Positions 20,719 to 28,458 of a stretch of 31,175 nt of DNA are shown piece by piece (the first letter of the stretch is position 1; every line of letters starts with the position of its first letter). Under the pieces are notes generated by a model. It did no database searches and was not told the origin of the DNA. It was given only the letters and a program-made list of their open reading frames with translations. Both the position numbers and the translations under genes were made by a program. Location: positions 1-31,175 of the IMG/VR virus record IMGVR_UViG_3300034272_001613; one strand, written 5' to 3'. This stretch comes from a virus.

Positions 20719-22290
20719 GTGAAATTTGAAGATATTACTCCAGAAGACGCAGAACACGTATCTAAAATCTATTGGAACAAGGACCTTACTTGGGACGAAC
20801 GAATGGACAGACTTGTCGAATACTTCGGCAAATCTACCAGAACTGTTCAAAAATGGCTCAGTAAACTTGGCATAAAGGAAAAGCCTGATCAGGAATCTCC
20901 ACAGTACACAAAGGCTAAAGAAAGAACCCTTGACCAACGTAAGAAGAAATTTATAATTACTTGGGCCCAAAACGATACACCTGTTCATGAGCCGTTTATT
21001 AATAACATTGAGGCTTATGCAAAATACATTAATGCTAGCATTCACGTAATCGCTGGACGCTATAAAAATCCAACATCAGTCTTTACCGATAAGAGCTATG
21101 AGACTTGGAGCGATCGAATTTTAGATTATCTTGATGCAAATCGCCATGAGGTTCATAAGTACATGGCAATCATGTCAGACGTTAAGATCCAGCCGACTGC
21201 GGTAGATCCGATGACGGGTTTACAAGGAATGTCAGGAATAAATTCATGCGTCTTTGGTTCGCCTAAAGTTCAACTTGAAACAATTCCAGTCCTTGAAGGT
21301 AATGTACCTAAAATGATGCTGACGACCGGCGCCTGCACAGTTAGTAATTATACCGATTCCAAATCCGGTAAAAAAGGAGAGTTCCACCATACACTAGGTT
21401 TTGTAATCATTGAAATTAAGAATGATGAAATCTTCTTTGCTCGTCAAGTAACCGCAACTGATGATGGTAACTTTTCAGATCTATTCTTTCATACTGAATA
21501 TGACGAAGAGACTCAATCTAGCAAAGTTTCTCGATTAGATAAGATCTCAGCAATTGTTCTTGGGGACCTTCACTATGGCCAGCATGACGTAAGAGTCGTT
21601 AAAAAGACGGTAGATCTATTTAAGAAGCTTGAGCCAGAAAATGTAGTTCTACATGATGTGTTCGACGGACTCTCAATCAACCATCACGAGCTCAACGATC
21701 CATTTATCCAATTCCAACGAGAAATGGATGGATCTAACTCTCTCAGAAATGAGATTGACGCAATGCTGATTGGACTAGAAAGCTTTAAAGATTATAACGT
21801 AACTGTTGTTCGCAGTAATCATGACGACTTCTTAGATCGATGGCTGAAGAGCACGGATTGGCGAAAAGCCAATACTCTACGTAATTCGATCGAGTACATG
21901 GAGTTTGCAGCCCTACTTCTTAGAGGTCAGGCTCCGCAAGGCATTATCCCATATCTTATTAAGCAGAAATTTCCAAACTTCAATACTCTCGGTAGAAGCG
22001 ATTCATTTGTTATCAATGATTGGGAATTGGGATTGCACGGTGATGTTGGATCAAATGGATCTAGAGGATCCCTGCTTCAATTTAGAAAGCTTAATAGAAA
22101 GATGGTAGTTGGACACTATCACTCACCTGGTCGTAAAGACGGAGCATTATCAGTTGGAACGTCAACTAAATTGCGAGTTAATTATAATGTAGGACCAAGC
22201 TCATGGCTTCAATCACACGTCATAATTCACCTTGATGGAAAGGCTCAACATATTAATTTCATTAGTGGAGAATTTACAACCCTATCTTAA
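20719..22290 (+). CDS. HTH domain fused to calcineurin-like metallophosphoesterase
   Basis: This 523-residue protein has a GTG start. The N-terminus (20-52) looks like a helix-turn-helix (LTWDERMDRLVEYFGKSTRT, VQKWLSKLGI). Residues ~75-250 form an unassigned middle region beginning with a beta strand (KKFIITWAQND). Residues ~275-500 are a metallophosphoesterase: GDLHYGQHD (282-290), HDVFDG (312-317), SNHDDF (366-371), LHGDVGSNG (439-447) and GHYHSP (465-470). Together these supply the two-metal site. Similar phage phosphoesterases include the A1-type protein of T5, which acts in host DNA degradation. That comparison is from memory. It is a lone plus-strand gene between minus-strand operons, with an end overlapping the convergent ligase gene by 4 bases. 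Nuclease or nucleotide phosphodiesterase are both possible. Confidence 0.75.
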   Translation: MKFEDITPEDAEHVSKIYWNKDLTWDERMDRLVEYFGKSTRTVQKWLSKLGIKEKPDQESPQYTKAKERTLDQRKKKFIITWAQNDTPVHEPFINNIEAYAKYINASIHVIAGRYKNPTSVFTDKSYETWSDRILDYLDANRHEVHKYMAIMSDVKIQPTAVDPMTGLQGMSGINSCVFGSPKVQLETIPVLEGNVPKMMLTTGACTVSNYTDSKSGKKGEFHHTLGFVIIEIKNDEIFFARQVTATDDGNFSDLFFHTEYDEETQSSKVSRLDKISAIVLGDLHYGQHDVRVVKKTVDLFKKLEPENVVLHDVFDGLSINHHELNDPFIQFQREMDGSNSLRNEIDAMLIGLESFKDYNVTVVRSNHDDFLDRWLKSTDWRKANTLRNSIEYMEFAALLLRGQAPQGIIPYLIKQKFPNFNTLGRSDSFVINDWELGLHGDVGSNGSRGSLLQFRKLNRKMVVGHYHSPGRKDGALSVGTSTKLRVNYNVGPSSWLQSHVIIHLDGKAQHINFISGEFTTLS

Positions 22291-24095
22291 AGATCTCGGT
22301 TGTAAGTAAAGAATTCTGAATGAATTGCTGAAGGCGTAAGACTCTTGTATTTTGCAAAGTCTTGCGCCTTTATTGCGTCTAGAGCTTCGAATGCTTCAGG
22401 CGAATAAGGAATTGCAAATAGATTCAAGTTGTTTTTAAGATTAAGATTTCTTGATCGTTTCTTTGCGTGTTCTAATTGAAGAGCCATATCTGCAAGTCTA
22501 CCCTTTTCGGCACAAAGACTTACTGGTTCAAAATCTGGTTTAATTACATTGATCACTTTTGCGATATCCGCCTCGTTCACTAAGAAGAACCCAGCCACCC
22601 TCTCTGGATTAGATGATGCGTACTTCTTTAGAGTAGTTTTAATCGTTTCAGGTGAAATTGGGAACCTCTTGGATTTGGTTCCAGGATGGACTCCTATTAA
22701 AACTACAGGATGACCATTCTCTTCAAACATTCTATCAATAACTCGTGAATGACTATTTGTGATTGGTTGAAAATCTGATATGATTATGTTTGCAAGTTTA
22801 GTCTTGCGTTTTTCTGATGGAACTTCAGCAAACGATTCAAAATAACCAGGCTCAGAATCCGTTCCAACAAACTCAGAGAAAGTTGGAAAGTAATTTTCGT
22901 ATAGGACGTTCTCGTTCACGATGTTTGCGATTTTGTTGATTTGTGAGTGTAGTATCTCTTTCATCGGCTGTGTGAAGAAACTTGCACCAATTCGGATATT
23001 CTTCTTTCTGAAGACATTAAGTAGAATTCGATAGATCTCCTTAAAGTTTGGATTAGTTTCGATCGTCTCAATAACTTCAGGATTGTTGATTAGATTAAAA
23101 TTGACGCCAAACTCGTCCTTTTTCAAATAGTCTGGAATTTTAATATCTAATCCTAAATACTTATCGCCAAATTCTTTGACAAATCCCAAATAAATTGAAT
23201 TAATTAGTGAGACGTACTTCTCTTCTGGAGAATTTCCATCCATATCAAGAGCTCTAAGCTCAGCATTAGAGAACCTTTCGATATAGTTCATTAAATCTAT
23301 TACTGTGATCCAAATGTAATCATCACTCTTTTTTGATTCAGCTCTTTGCGTCTCAGCTCGTTGGATAGCATTCTGCTGGAACCATGGATCTACTAATTTT
23401 GCCAAGAAAACTGAATCCTCTTTAGCGTCAACTTCTGGATCGTAAAATCTAAAGACTAGGCCTTCAATTGCCTTGTCTAATCCTTCTTTTAGGAATGAAT
23501 CTTTTATTTGTGGATTGAATACTCCAAGTATATGTTTCGTGAATGATTCGGTCTTAAACTTTTCAAGTAACTCTTCAGTTGGCGTATAAATGAATTCCAT
23601 TATCTCGACCTTTTGATCATCAGTCAACTTGCCTTCAAATACGATAGGTGGACGTTCAACTTGTAATTTATCAGCCCATTCATTAAGCGTCTTGCTGTCC
23701 TGAACAGTCTTTGCGATATTTCCGCTTTCGTCCAATACATGAACATAGCTGAGAATCAATTGATTTTGTGGAAGTCTGTCGTATTCAATATTTTGTGAAT
23801 TCTTATTTGTGAAGAACTCAAATCCAAACGTGTGACCGCATGGAATGCTCTCTTTGCCAATAGATTCAAAATGAGAAACAGCCGGTTCGTAGTATCGGCT
23901 TAAGACTCGATCGATATACGAGATCTTACCGTTCTTTTTGAGATATTCAGTCTGGCCAGTTTCGCAGCTCTTTTGAACTCCAAAAAACGCGCCATCCATC
24001 TTCTCATTCACGATTACGTGTTTGTTAAGAAGGTTTTCGATAAACTCCTTGCCTTTCTTTTCTGCAAGGTCTTTAATGTGTGATAATCCAGCCAT
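22287..24095 (-). CDS. Ligase-type nucleotidyltransferase fused to NMNAT-like nucleotidylyltransferase
   Basis: This is a 602-residue protein. Residues ~1-240 carry the polynucleotide ligase motifs: motif I EKMDGAF with nucleophile Lys32, Ia KKNGKIS (53-59), III FGFEFFT (90-96), IV EGLVF (211-215) and V LAKLVD (231-236). Residues ~245-430 are helical linker. Residues ~435-600 look like a NadM-type domain, with IIISDFQPITNSHSRVIDRM corresponding to the GRFQP-x-H-x-GH nucleotide-binding motif and SLTPSAIHS near the end. The ligase part lacks an obvious OB fold and may be RNA ligase-like. It is preceded 8 bases away by a kinase and then a HAD phosphatase, so an end-healing and sealing pathway is likely. 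The NMNAT part could make NAD, or act on nucleotide ends. Confidence 0.7.
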   Translation of the reverse strand: MAGLSHIKDLAEKKGKEFIENLLNKHVIVNEKMDGAFFGVQKSCETGQTEYLKKNGKISYIDRVLSRYYEPAVSHFESIGKESIPCGHTFGFEFFTNKNSQNIEYDRLPQNQLILSYVHVLDESGNIAKTVQDSKTLNEWADKLQVERPPIVFEGKLTDDQKVEIMEFIYTPTEELLEKFKTESFTKHILGVFNPQIKDSFLKEGLDKAIEGLVFRFYDPEVDAKEDSVFLAKLVDPWFQQNAIQRAETQRAESKKSDDYIWITVIDLMNYIERFSNAELRALDMDGNSPEEKYVSLINSIYLGFVKEFGDKYLGLDIKIPDYLKKDEFGVNFNLINNPEVIETIETNPNFKEIYRILLNVFRKKNIRIGASFFTQPMKEILHSQINKIANIVNENVLYENYFPTFSEFVGTDSEPGYFESFAEVPSEKRKTKLANIIISDFQPITNSHSRVIDRMFEENGHPVVLIGVHPGTKSKRFPISPETIKTTLKKYASSNPERVAGFFLVNEADIAKVINVIKPDFEPVSLCAEKGRLADMALQLEHAKKRSRNLNLKNNLNLFAIPYSPEAFEALDAIKAQDFAKYKSLTPSAIHSEFFTYNRDL

Positions 24096-24103
24096 ACTTG
24101 GTT

Positions 24104-24111
24104 TTATTTAT
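24104..24111 (-). promoter_or_regulatory. Late-promoter motif overlapping the kinase stop codon
   Basis: The minus strand reads TGAATAAATAAAAC. It contains the TAA stop of the kinase and lies 8 bases before the ligase ATG. It is A/T-rich and could be chance. Confidence 0.45.
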
Positions 24112-24706
24112 TCAAACCAAGCGCGAGATTACAAGATTGTATGAATTGGTTAACTGACGCTTGGTCAAAGGTATTTTTAGCGAGGTGTATTGAATTGTTA
24201 CGATCGGTGTTAGCTAGATCATAAACTCCATCCTGAATGAAATCTGACATTAAGTCAATTTCGTCTTGAGTTCTTACTTTGCCATCCCAGTGATCTTTTT
24301 GCCTTTCGGCATCGCCAGTTTGGCCTTCTGGTAAAATGAATATTGTATTGCAGTTACGAAATAGTTCAGAGCCGACTAGCTTCAAGTATTCCTGTCTAGC
24401 TCTAGTCTTAGTCAATCGGTTTCTGAGAATTGCCCAAGTGTAAGCAGATACAATAGCTCTATCAAAGATCCATAACTTATCAGAGTATTGAGGCCTTAAG
24501 TTCATTTCCATAATGGTCATGATATTGCCAAGGCTAAAGTAATGAAGTCCGGGCTGATCTTCTTGCCATTCAAGATCAAGGGTCTTCAAATGATTTGCGA
24601 AATAAAACTTGTAGTACTCGACTCTTGGGTCAGTATTCTGCTCAAGAAATCTTTCAATCAGATAAGTTTTACCACTGTGTCGTGGTCCTTCAACAAATAG
24701 TATCAT
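24104..24706 (-). CDS. P-loop kinase (nucleotide or polynucleotide kinase)
   Basis: This 200-residue protein starts MILFVEGPRHSGKTYLIERF. The P-loop GPRHSGKT (7-14) is at the very N-terminus. IFDRAIVSAYTWAIL in the middle resembles the D-R-x-x-x-S-x-x-(A)-Y motif of thymidylate and deoxynucleoside kinases. An Arg-rich lid-like region RQKDHWDGKVRTQDE follows. It overlaps the HAD phosphatase by ATGA and is followed 8 bases later by the ligase. The sequence class points to dNMP/deoxynucleoside kinase. The context points to 5'-end phosphorylation. I cannot decide between them. Confidence 0.7.
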   Translation of the reverse strand: MILFVEGPRHSGKTYLIERFLEQNTDPRVEYYKFYFANHLKTLDLEWQEDQPGLHYFSLGNIMTIMEMNLRPQYSDKLWIFDRAIVSAYTWAILRNRLTKTRARQEYLKLVGSELFRNCNTIFILPEGQTGDAERQKDHWDGKVRTQDEIDLMSDFIQDGVYDLANTDRNNSIHLAKNTFDQASVNQFIQSCNLALGLNK

Positions 24707-25242
24707 AATATAGTTAGTCTTTCTACCTCAGCATTCGATTCGAGTAAACAGGCAGTTTCCCAATCGATTTTGACTATTTTACTCTTATCTACAAAATAAA
24801 AGACGATATCGATGCCTGATCCATTTATGCCTGAATCTAACAGATATGCAGTGTAGCAAATGATCTCCCAAAGAGAATCTTCAAAAATAGTAATCGACTT
24901 GGGGTCAGTGTCTCGGATCATATCAAGTACAACATCGGCTTTTTGTGAACCTCTGCCTAGAAAATGAACTTCGTGAAACATTAAATTGTTCTCATGAAGT
25001 ATCTCCATGACTCTGGATTTAGTTGCCGATACTCTGTGAGTAATTAGAACATTGTGACAATCTTCTTTAGTCTTGTCAATTGTGTTTTTAATTCCTCTGA
25101 TATTAAATCGATCAGACAGAGATTCTGGTGAATCAAACCATTCGTATGGAGATTTTCCTTTGGCTTCTGAACATGTGTATCCGGGAACCCTAAATAAGGT
25201 TTCGTCAAAGTCAAACACGTTGATATGAGTAACATTTTCCAT
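24703..25242 (-). CDS. HAD-superfamily phosphatase, HAD_SAK-like (RNA-repair type)
   Basis: This 179-residue protein has motif I INVFDFDETLFRVPG with Asp11 and Asp13, and the downstream YEWFDSPESLS. That wording recalls the HAD domain of Swiss-Army-knife RNA repair proteins (Pfam HAD_SAK_1 as I remember). Motif II is LITHR (Thr68), motif III Lys is probably K101 (GRGSQKADVV), and motif IV is IFEDS (Glu121, Asp122). T4 Pnkp combines kinase and HAD 3'-phosphatase in one protein. Here the two are separate adjacent genes, with ATGA coupling to the kinase. It is the first gene of the cassette, and no late motif precedes it. Nucleotidase activity is the alternative. Confidence 0.75.
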   Translation of the reverse strand: MENVTHINVFDFDETLFRVPGYTCSEAKGKSPYEWFDSPESLSDRFNIRGIKNTIDKTKEDCHNVLITHRVSATKSRVMEILHENNLMFHEVHFLGRGSQKADVVLDMIRDTDPKSITIFEDSLWEIICYTAYLLDSGINGSGIDIVFYFVDKSKIVKIDWETACLLESNAEVERLTIL

Positions 25243-25257
25243 ACGACTCTTTTACTG

Positions 25258-25265
25258 ATAAATAA
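25258..25265 (+). promoter_or_regulatory. Late-promoter motif on the plus strand before the 151-residue gene
   Basis: CTGATAAATAACTG lies 29 bases before the ATG at 25295. It is the only plus-strand copy of RATAAATAA I found in the window. Confidence 0.5.
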
Positions 25266-25294
25266 CTGTATAGTTTAGACCAATTTACCTAATT

Positions 25295-25750
25295 ATGGAA
25301 AAAATGATAAGAAAGACACGTGAAATTCAAGGAAACCGTTATACGGCAATCCGAGATTGTGTCCAGGCTCAAAAGCCATTTGCAATTTATAACTTTACTA
25401 ATGCAAAGCAGTACAGTTCTTTCCTTAAAGATCTCGACAATTATGGAAAACTTAACTACGTTCTGCAAGTTCTTAAGCCTGCTAACAGCATGATGAGGTA
25501 TCCGAGCATCTTTATTACAAATGATGGAACTGACGTTTCAACCGAAGATTTCAAAACCATAGTTAGAGGCTCAATGACTCACTACAGTCTAGACTCAGTT
25601 GTCTGTCTGTATGACGGAATGGTTGCAGTTTTCTACAAAAATGGAGATCACAGTCTAATTGGATCAGACATCTATTCAAGCTCTCACGTTAATGAATTTG
25701 AATCAGATTGCTATCAACTAGAAGGCATCTTTTATACATTCATCTCTTAA
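25295..25750 (+). CDS. Hypothetical protein upstream of uvsY
   Basis: This 151-residue alpha/beta protein has no recognised motif. It contains YTAIRDCVQAQKPFAIYNFT and a beta-rich C-terminal half (SVVCLYDGMVAVFYKNGDHS). It is first in a plus-strand unit with the UvsY-like and UvsW genes (33 bases to the next), with a late-type promoter in front, so it may take part in recombination or late DNA metabolism. No signal peptide or membrane segment. I do not recognise a family. Confidence 0.7.
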   Translation: MEKMIRKTREIQGNRYTAIRDCVQAQKPFAIYNFTNAKQYSSFLKDLDNYGKLNYVLQVLKPANSMMRYPSIFITNDGTDVSTEDFKTIVRGSMTHYSLDSVVCLYDGMVAVFYKNGDHSLIGSDIYSSSHVNEFESDCYQLEGIFYTFIS

Positions 25751-25782
25751 AACCTTCCGATCGTTTGGTGTAAAAGAATACG

Positions 25783-26217
25783 ATGCAAGAAGGAACTCAA
25801 AAACGATCAGTAGCTGAAGTTTTCAAGGAAAAACGTGAAAGCTATTCAGCTGAAATTTACGACGGTATTAAGTTATTGGATAACATTAAGAAGATGACAA
25901 ATGTTCAGGTGATCTTCTTGAGTTTGCGCCAAAGATTGTTAGAGGAGAATCACACTCTTCTAGAGCACTTCACTCGACTCAAAAAGACATATCGCGAAAA
26001 GAAAGGCGAAGAATGGGTCGAGACTTCTAAGAGCATGCAACTTCGATTTAACTCAAACGAAAAGAATACAATTGTTGACGGTAAGACTGCCGAGATTAAG
26101 GAAAGACTCGAGCAGATCGAGAATCAAATTGCCTTTTACGCAGAATCTATCAAAACTGTCGATGCAGTACTCTTCGGTTTGAAGACTCGAGTCGACGTAG
26201 AAAAGCTGCTCGGCTAA
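25783..26217 (+). CDS. uvsY: UvsY-like recombination mediator
   Basis: This 144-residue, almost entirely helical protein has T4 UvsY length (137). As in UvsY, a helix is followed by a basic segment (HFTRLKKTYREKKGEEWVE). A Ser-containing loop KSMQLRFNSNEKNTIVDGKT precedes a C-terminal helix with IAFYAESIKTVDAVLFGLKT, comparable with the LLDFCSGALDAIKSRGF of T4 UvsY. It stands directly before uvsW, and in T4 uvsY and uvsW are also neighbours. UvsY loads the UvsX recombinase on gp32-covered single-stranded DNA. The assignment relies on length, pattern and neighbourhood, because this family is poorly conserved. Confidence 0.65.
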   Translation: MQEGTQKRSVAEVFKEKRESYSAEIYDGIKLLDNIKKMTNVQVIFLSLRQRLLEENHTLLEHFTRLKKTYREKKGEEWVETSKSMQLRFNSNEKNTIVDGKTAEIKERLEQIENQIAFYAESIKTVDAVLFGLKTRVDVEKLLG

Positions 26218-26233
26218 AATATGCCCACCAGAT

Positions 26234-27772
26234 TTGTTAAAATTCAAAGTAACAGATGATCGTCAATTTTTACAGTTAGTACATTCTGACCTTAAAAAAG
26301 AGGCAAAAGACCTAAAACTCTACTTTAGAAAGAGGCAAAAGGGCTATCACTTTAATGCTCTCTATAAAAGAAGACTCTGGGACGGCTACGATAAGTTTAT
26401 CGATACTGAAAATCGAATAGGGATCGGTCTCTGGAGAGAAGTCATCAAATTCGGAAAGCAATTCGGTTATGAAATTGATATTGAAGGGCTAGAGAGTCTA
26501 CTCAATCTGGACTTTACTAGAGAGATGCTTCAAAAATTTACAGATGTTTTATTGGACGGATCTGGAATAGTTCCAAGAGACTATCAAATGGAGGCAGCTC
26601 ACCGTGCTTTAAAGTACAAATTCTGTGCTCAAGAACTTGCAACATCTGCTGGTAAGACGCTTATTCTCTACATCTATATTTCATTCCTAAAAAGAAAAGG
26701 AATCGTATCAAAGGATAAAAAAGCGCTAATTGTAGTTCCAAATATCTCGCTAGTCGGACAAACTGCTGAAAAATTTGACGGCGACTATCAGACTGGTCTC
26801 TTGACATACAACGTAATGCAGATCGGGGGTTCAAATAAGTATTCAGATAAAAAGTTTGATGAAGCTGAAGTAATCATTTCGACATATCAGAGTCTTGCAA
26901 ATCGACCTCCTGAATGGTTCCTTAATTTTTCAGTTTTATGTATTGATGAAGCTCATACATCTAGAGGAAACTCGATCAAAGATATTCTATTGAACTCAAA
27001 GAATGCTGAATATAAACTCGGTCTTTCTGGTACAATTCAAGTAGACGAAGAGTTCTCGGACTTCTTTAAGATTCAGCAATACTTGGGACCTCTATCAATG
27101 GTTCTCAAATCAAGCTTCCTAATTGAACAACAGCACTCACCTAATGTTTACATTAAGATGCTGAAGTTACAATATCCAGCTGACGAAGAATGGGTCAAAA
27201 AATATTACTGGCTGCAAGAGAATAACAAGTCGGTTGATGGCAAAACGATGTTTACAATGGAGAGAGAATTCATTGTAGGCTATGAGCCTCGAATTAATTT
27301 CATCTCGGCTCTATGTAAGAAGCTTGAAGGTAATAAATTGATCCTATTCATTAATGTTAAAGATCAATATGGTGCGCGCATAGCCGACAAGATTCGCGAA
27401 TGGAATACAAACTGTCATTACATAGACGGTGAAGTTGGCGATAAGGATCGAGCTGCCTACAAGGACGAAATGGAAAAGGGCGAAGGTGTCGTATTAGTTG
27501 CATCATACGGTACTTTCTCGACAGGTATCGACCTAAAGAATGTGAACCATATCATCTTTGCGGAAAGTTACAAATCCGAGATTACAATTCGTCAATCAAT
27601 TGGTCGCGGAATGAGACAACTTGCTGGAAAGCATGAAGTCGTAGTCTACGATTTAATTGACGATTTACGTGGCTATATTGTAAAGCATGGTGCTGCTCGT
27701 GAGAAAATCTATCTCAGAGAGAAATTCATTGTGTCAAAACACAAATATGATCTTAGTAAGTTTCTCGAATAG
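26234..27772 (+). CDS. uvsW: UvsW-like DNA/RNA helicase
   Basis: This 512-residue superfamily 2 helicase compares with T4 UvsW (503). An N-terminal DNA-binding domain contains FNALYKRRLWDGYDKF (compare FNPRFRYGNWDGRIR). Walker A is ATSAGKT (136-142), motif Ia ALIVVPNISL, motif II IDEAH (237-241), motif III GLSGTIQ, motif V GTFSTGIDLKNVNHI and motif VI QSIGRGMRQ. In T4 it unwinds R-loops and moves branched DNA, switching origin-dependent to recombination-dependent replication. The start is TTG, because no in-frame ATG or GTG is available. An out-of-frame ATG at 26221 opens a 12-codon ORF across it. The last 20 bases overlap the convergent gene. Confidence 0.93.
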   Translation: MLKFKVTDDRQFLQLVHSDLKKEAKDLKLYFRKRQKGYHFNALYKRRLWDGYDKFIDTENRIGIGLWREVIKFGKQFGYEIDIEGLESLLNLDFTREMLQKFTDVLLDGSGIVPRDYQMEAAHRALKYKFCAQELATSAGKTLILYIYISFLKRKGIVSKDKKALIVVPNISLVGQTAEKFDGDYQTGLLTYNVMQIGGSNKYSDKKFDEAEVIISTYQSLANRPPEWFLNFSVLCIDEAHTSRGNSIKDILLNSKNAEYKLGLSGTIQVDEEFSDFFKIQQYLGPLSMVLKSSFLIEQQHSPNVYIKMLKLQYPADEEWVKKYYWLQENNKSVDGKTMFTMEREFIVGYEPRINFISALCKKLEGNKLILFINVKDQYGARIADKIREWNTNCHYIDGEVGDKDRAAYKDEMEKGEGVVLVASYGTFSTGIDLKNVNHIIFAESYKSEITIRQSIGRGMRQLAGKHEVVVYDLIDDLRGYIVKHGAAREKIYLREKFIVSKHKYDLSKFLE

Positions 27773-28457
27773 ACCAATCTTCTGAATCTGACCATGTATG
27801 CACATAGTAGTCAGGTTGAGTCTTTCTACGAGAGTAACGGTTTCTACCAATTGCAATCTGTTCAAATCCTTCTCCCCATCCGTCAGAATACTGACCGCTT
27901 AGGAATTCTTTCATTGAGTCAATATCCTCTTTAGTAGCTTCTTCTTCAAATTCAACCTTTACTTTGAACTCGCCATCATCAGTTAAACCGACTGCTTTAA
28001 TTGATCGTGCTTGATTATCGCCTTCATAGTATTGGAAAAGGTTTGAGCTATTAAAATCAGTAACAATTTCTTGTTGAAGCTCAGTTAGATCAATCGCGGA
28101 GTCTTCTAATTTAACTTGCTGATTTGATGAGTCTTGTAATTCAGACCAAATTGTATCAAAGAATTCTGCATCCGGATCAGAATCATCGTTCTCTTCACGA
28201 TCTTCTCCTTGAGAAAGAGCATACGCGAAGTCAAATCCATATTCTCTCATAATATCAACTACTTGTCTAGGATCCAATTCCTGCAAGTAATCATACATTG
28301 CAGTATAATCGTCAGACACAGTAAGTGGTGAAACGAAATAAACGACCTTTGATCCACCTAGACCAAGATCTACTAATTTTGTTCTCTCTTCTCCTGAGAG
28401 ATTCATCTTATCTAGTGACTCTGCATTAAAGTCTTCAAATAGTTTAAGGTGTTTCAT
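27753..28457 (-). CDS. Acidic hypothetical protein with capsid-targeting-like N-terminus
   Basis: I choose the ATG at 28457 (MKHLKLFEDFNAES, 234 residues), one base after the previous stop, because it gives the same short N-terminal motif as the neighbours. An upstream ATG would lie inside the previous gene. The protein is acidic, with a Glu/Asp-rich centre. A C-terminal domain carries LSGQYSDGWGEGFEQIAI, which resembles a small domain in unrelated bacterial and phage proteins. Residues ~19-32 (LSGEERTKLVDLGL) repeat a pattern in the upstream gene (LTPEERENLAEVGL). Function unknown. It converges with uvsW and overlaps its last 20 bases. Confidence 0.7.
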   Translation of the reverse strand: MKHLKLFEDFNAESLDKMNLSGEERTKLVDLGLGGSKVVYFVSPLTVSDDYTAMYDYLQELDPRQVVDIMREYGFDFAYALSQGEDREENDDSDPDAEFFDTIWSELQDSSNQQVKLEDSAIDLTELQQEIVTDFNSSNLFQYYEGDNQARSIKAVGLTDDGEFKVKVEFEEEATKEDIDSMKEFLSGQYSDGWGEGFEQIAIGRNRYSRRKTQPDYYVHTWSDSEDWSIRETY

Positions 28458-28458
28458 A

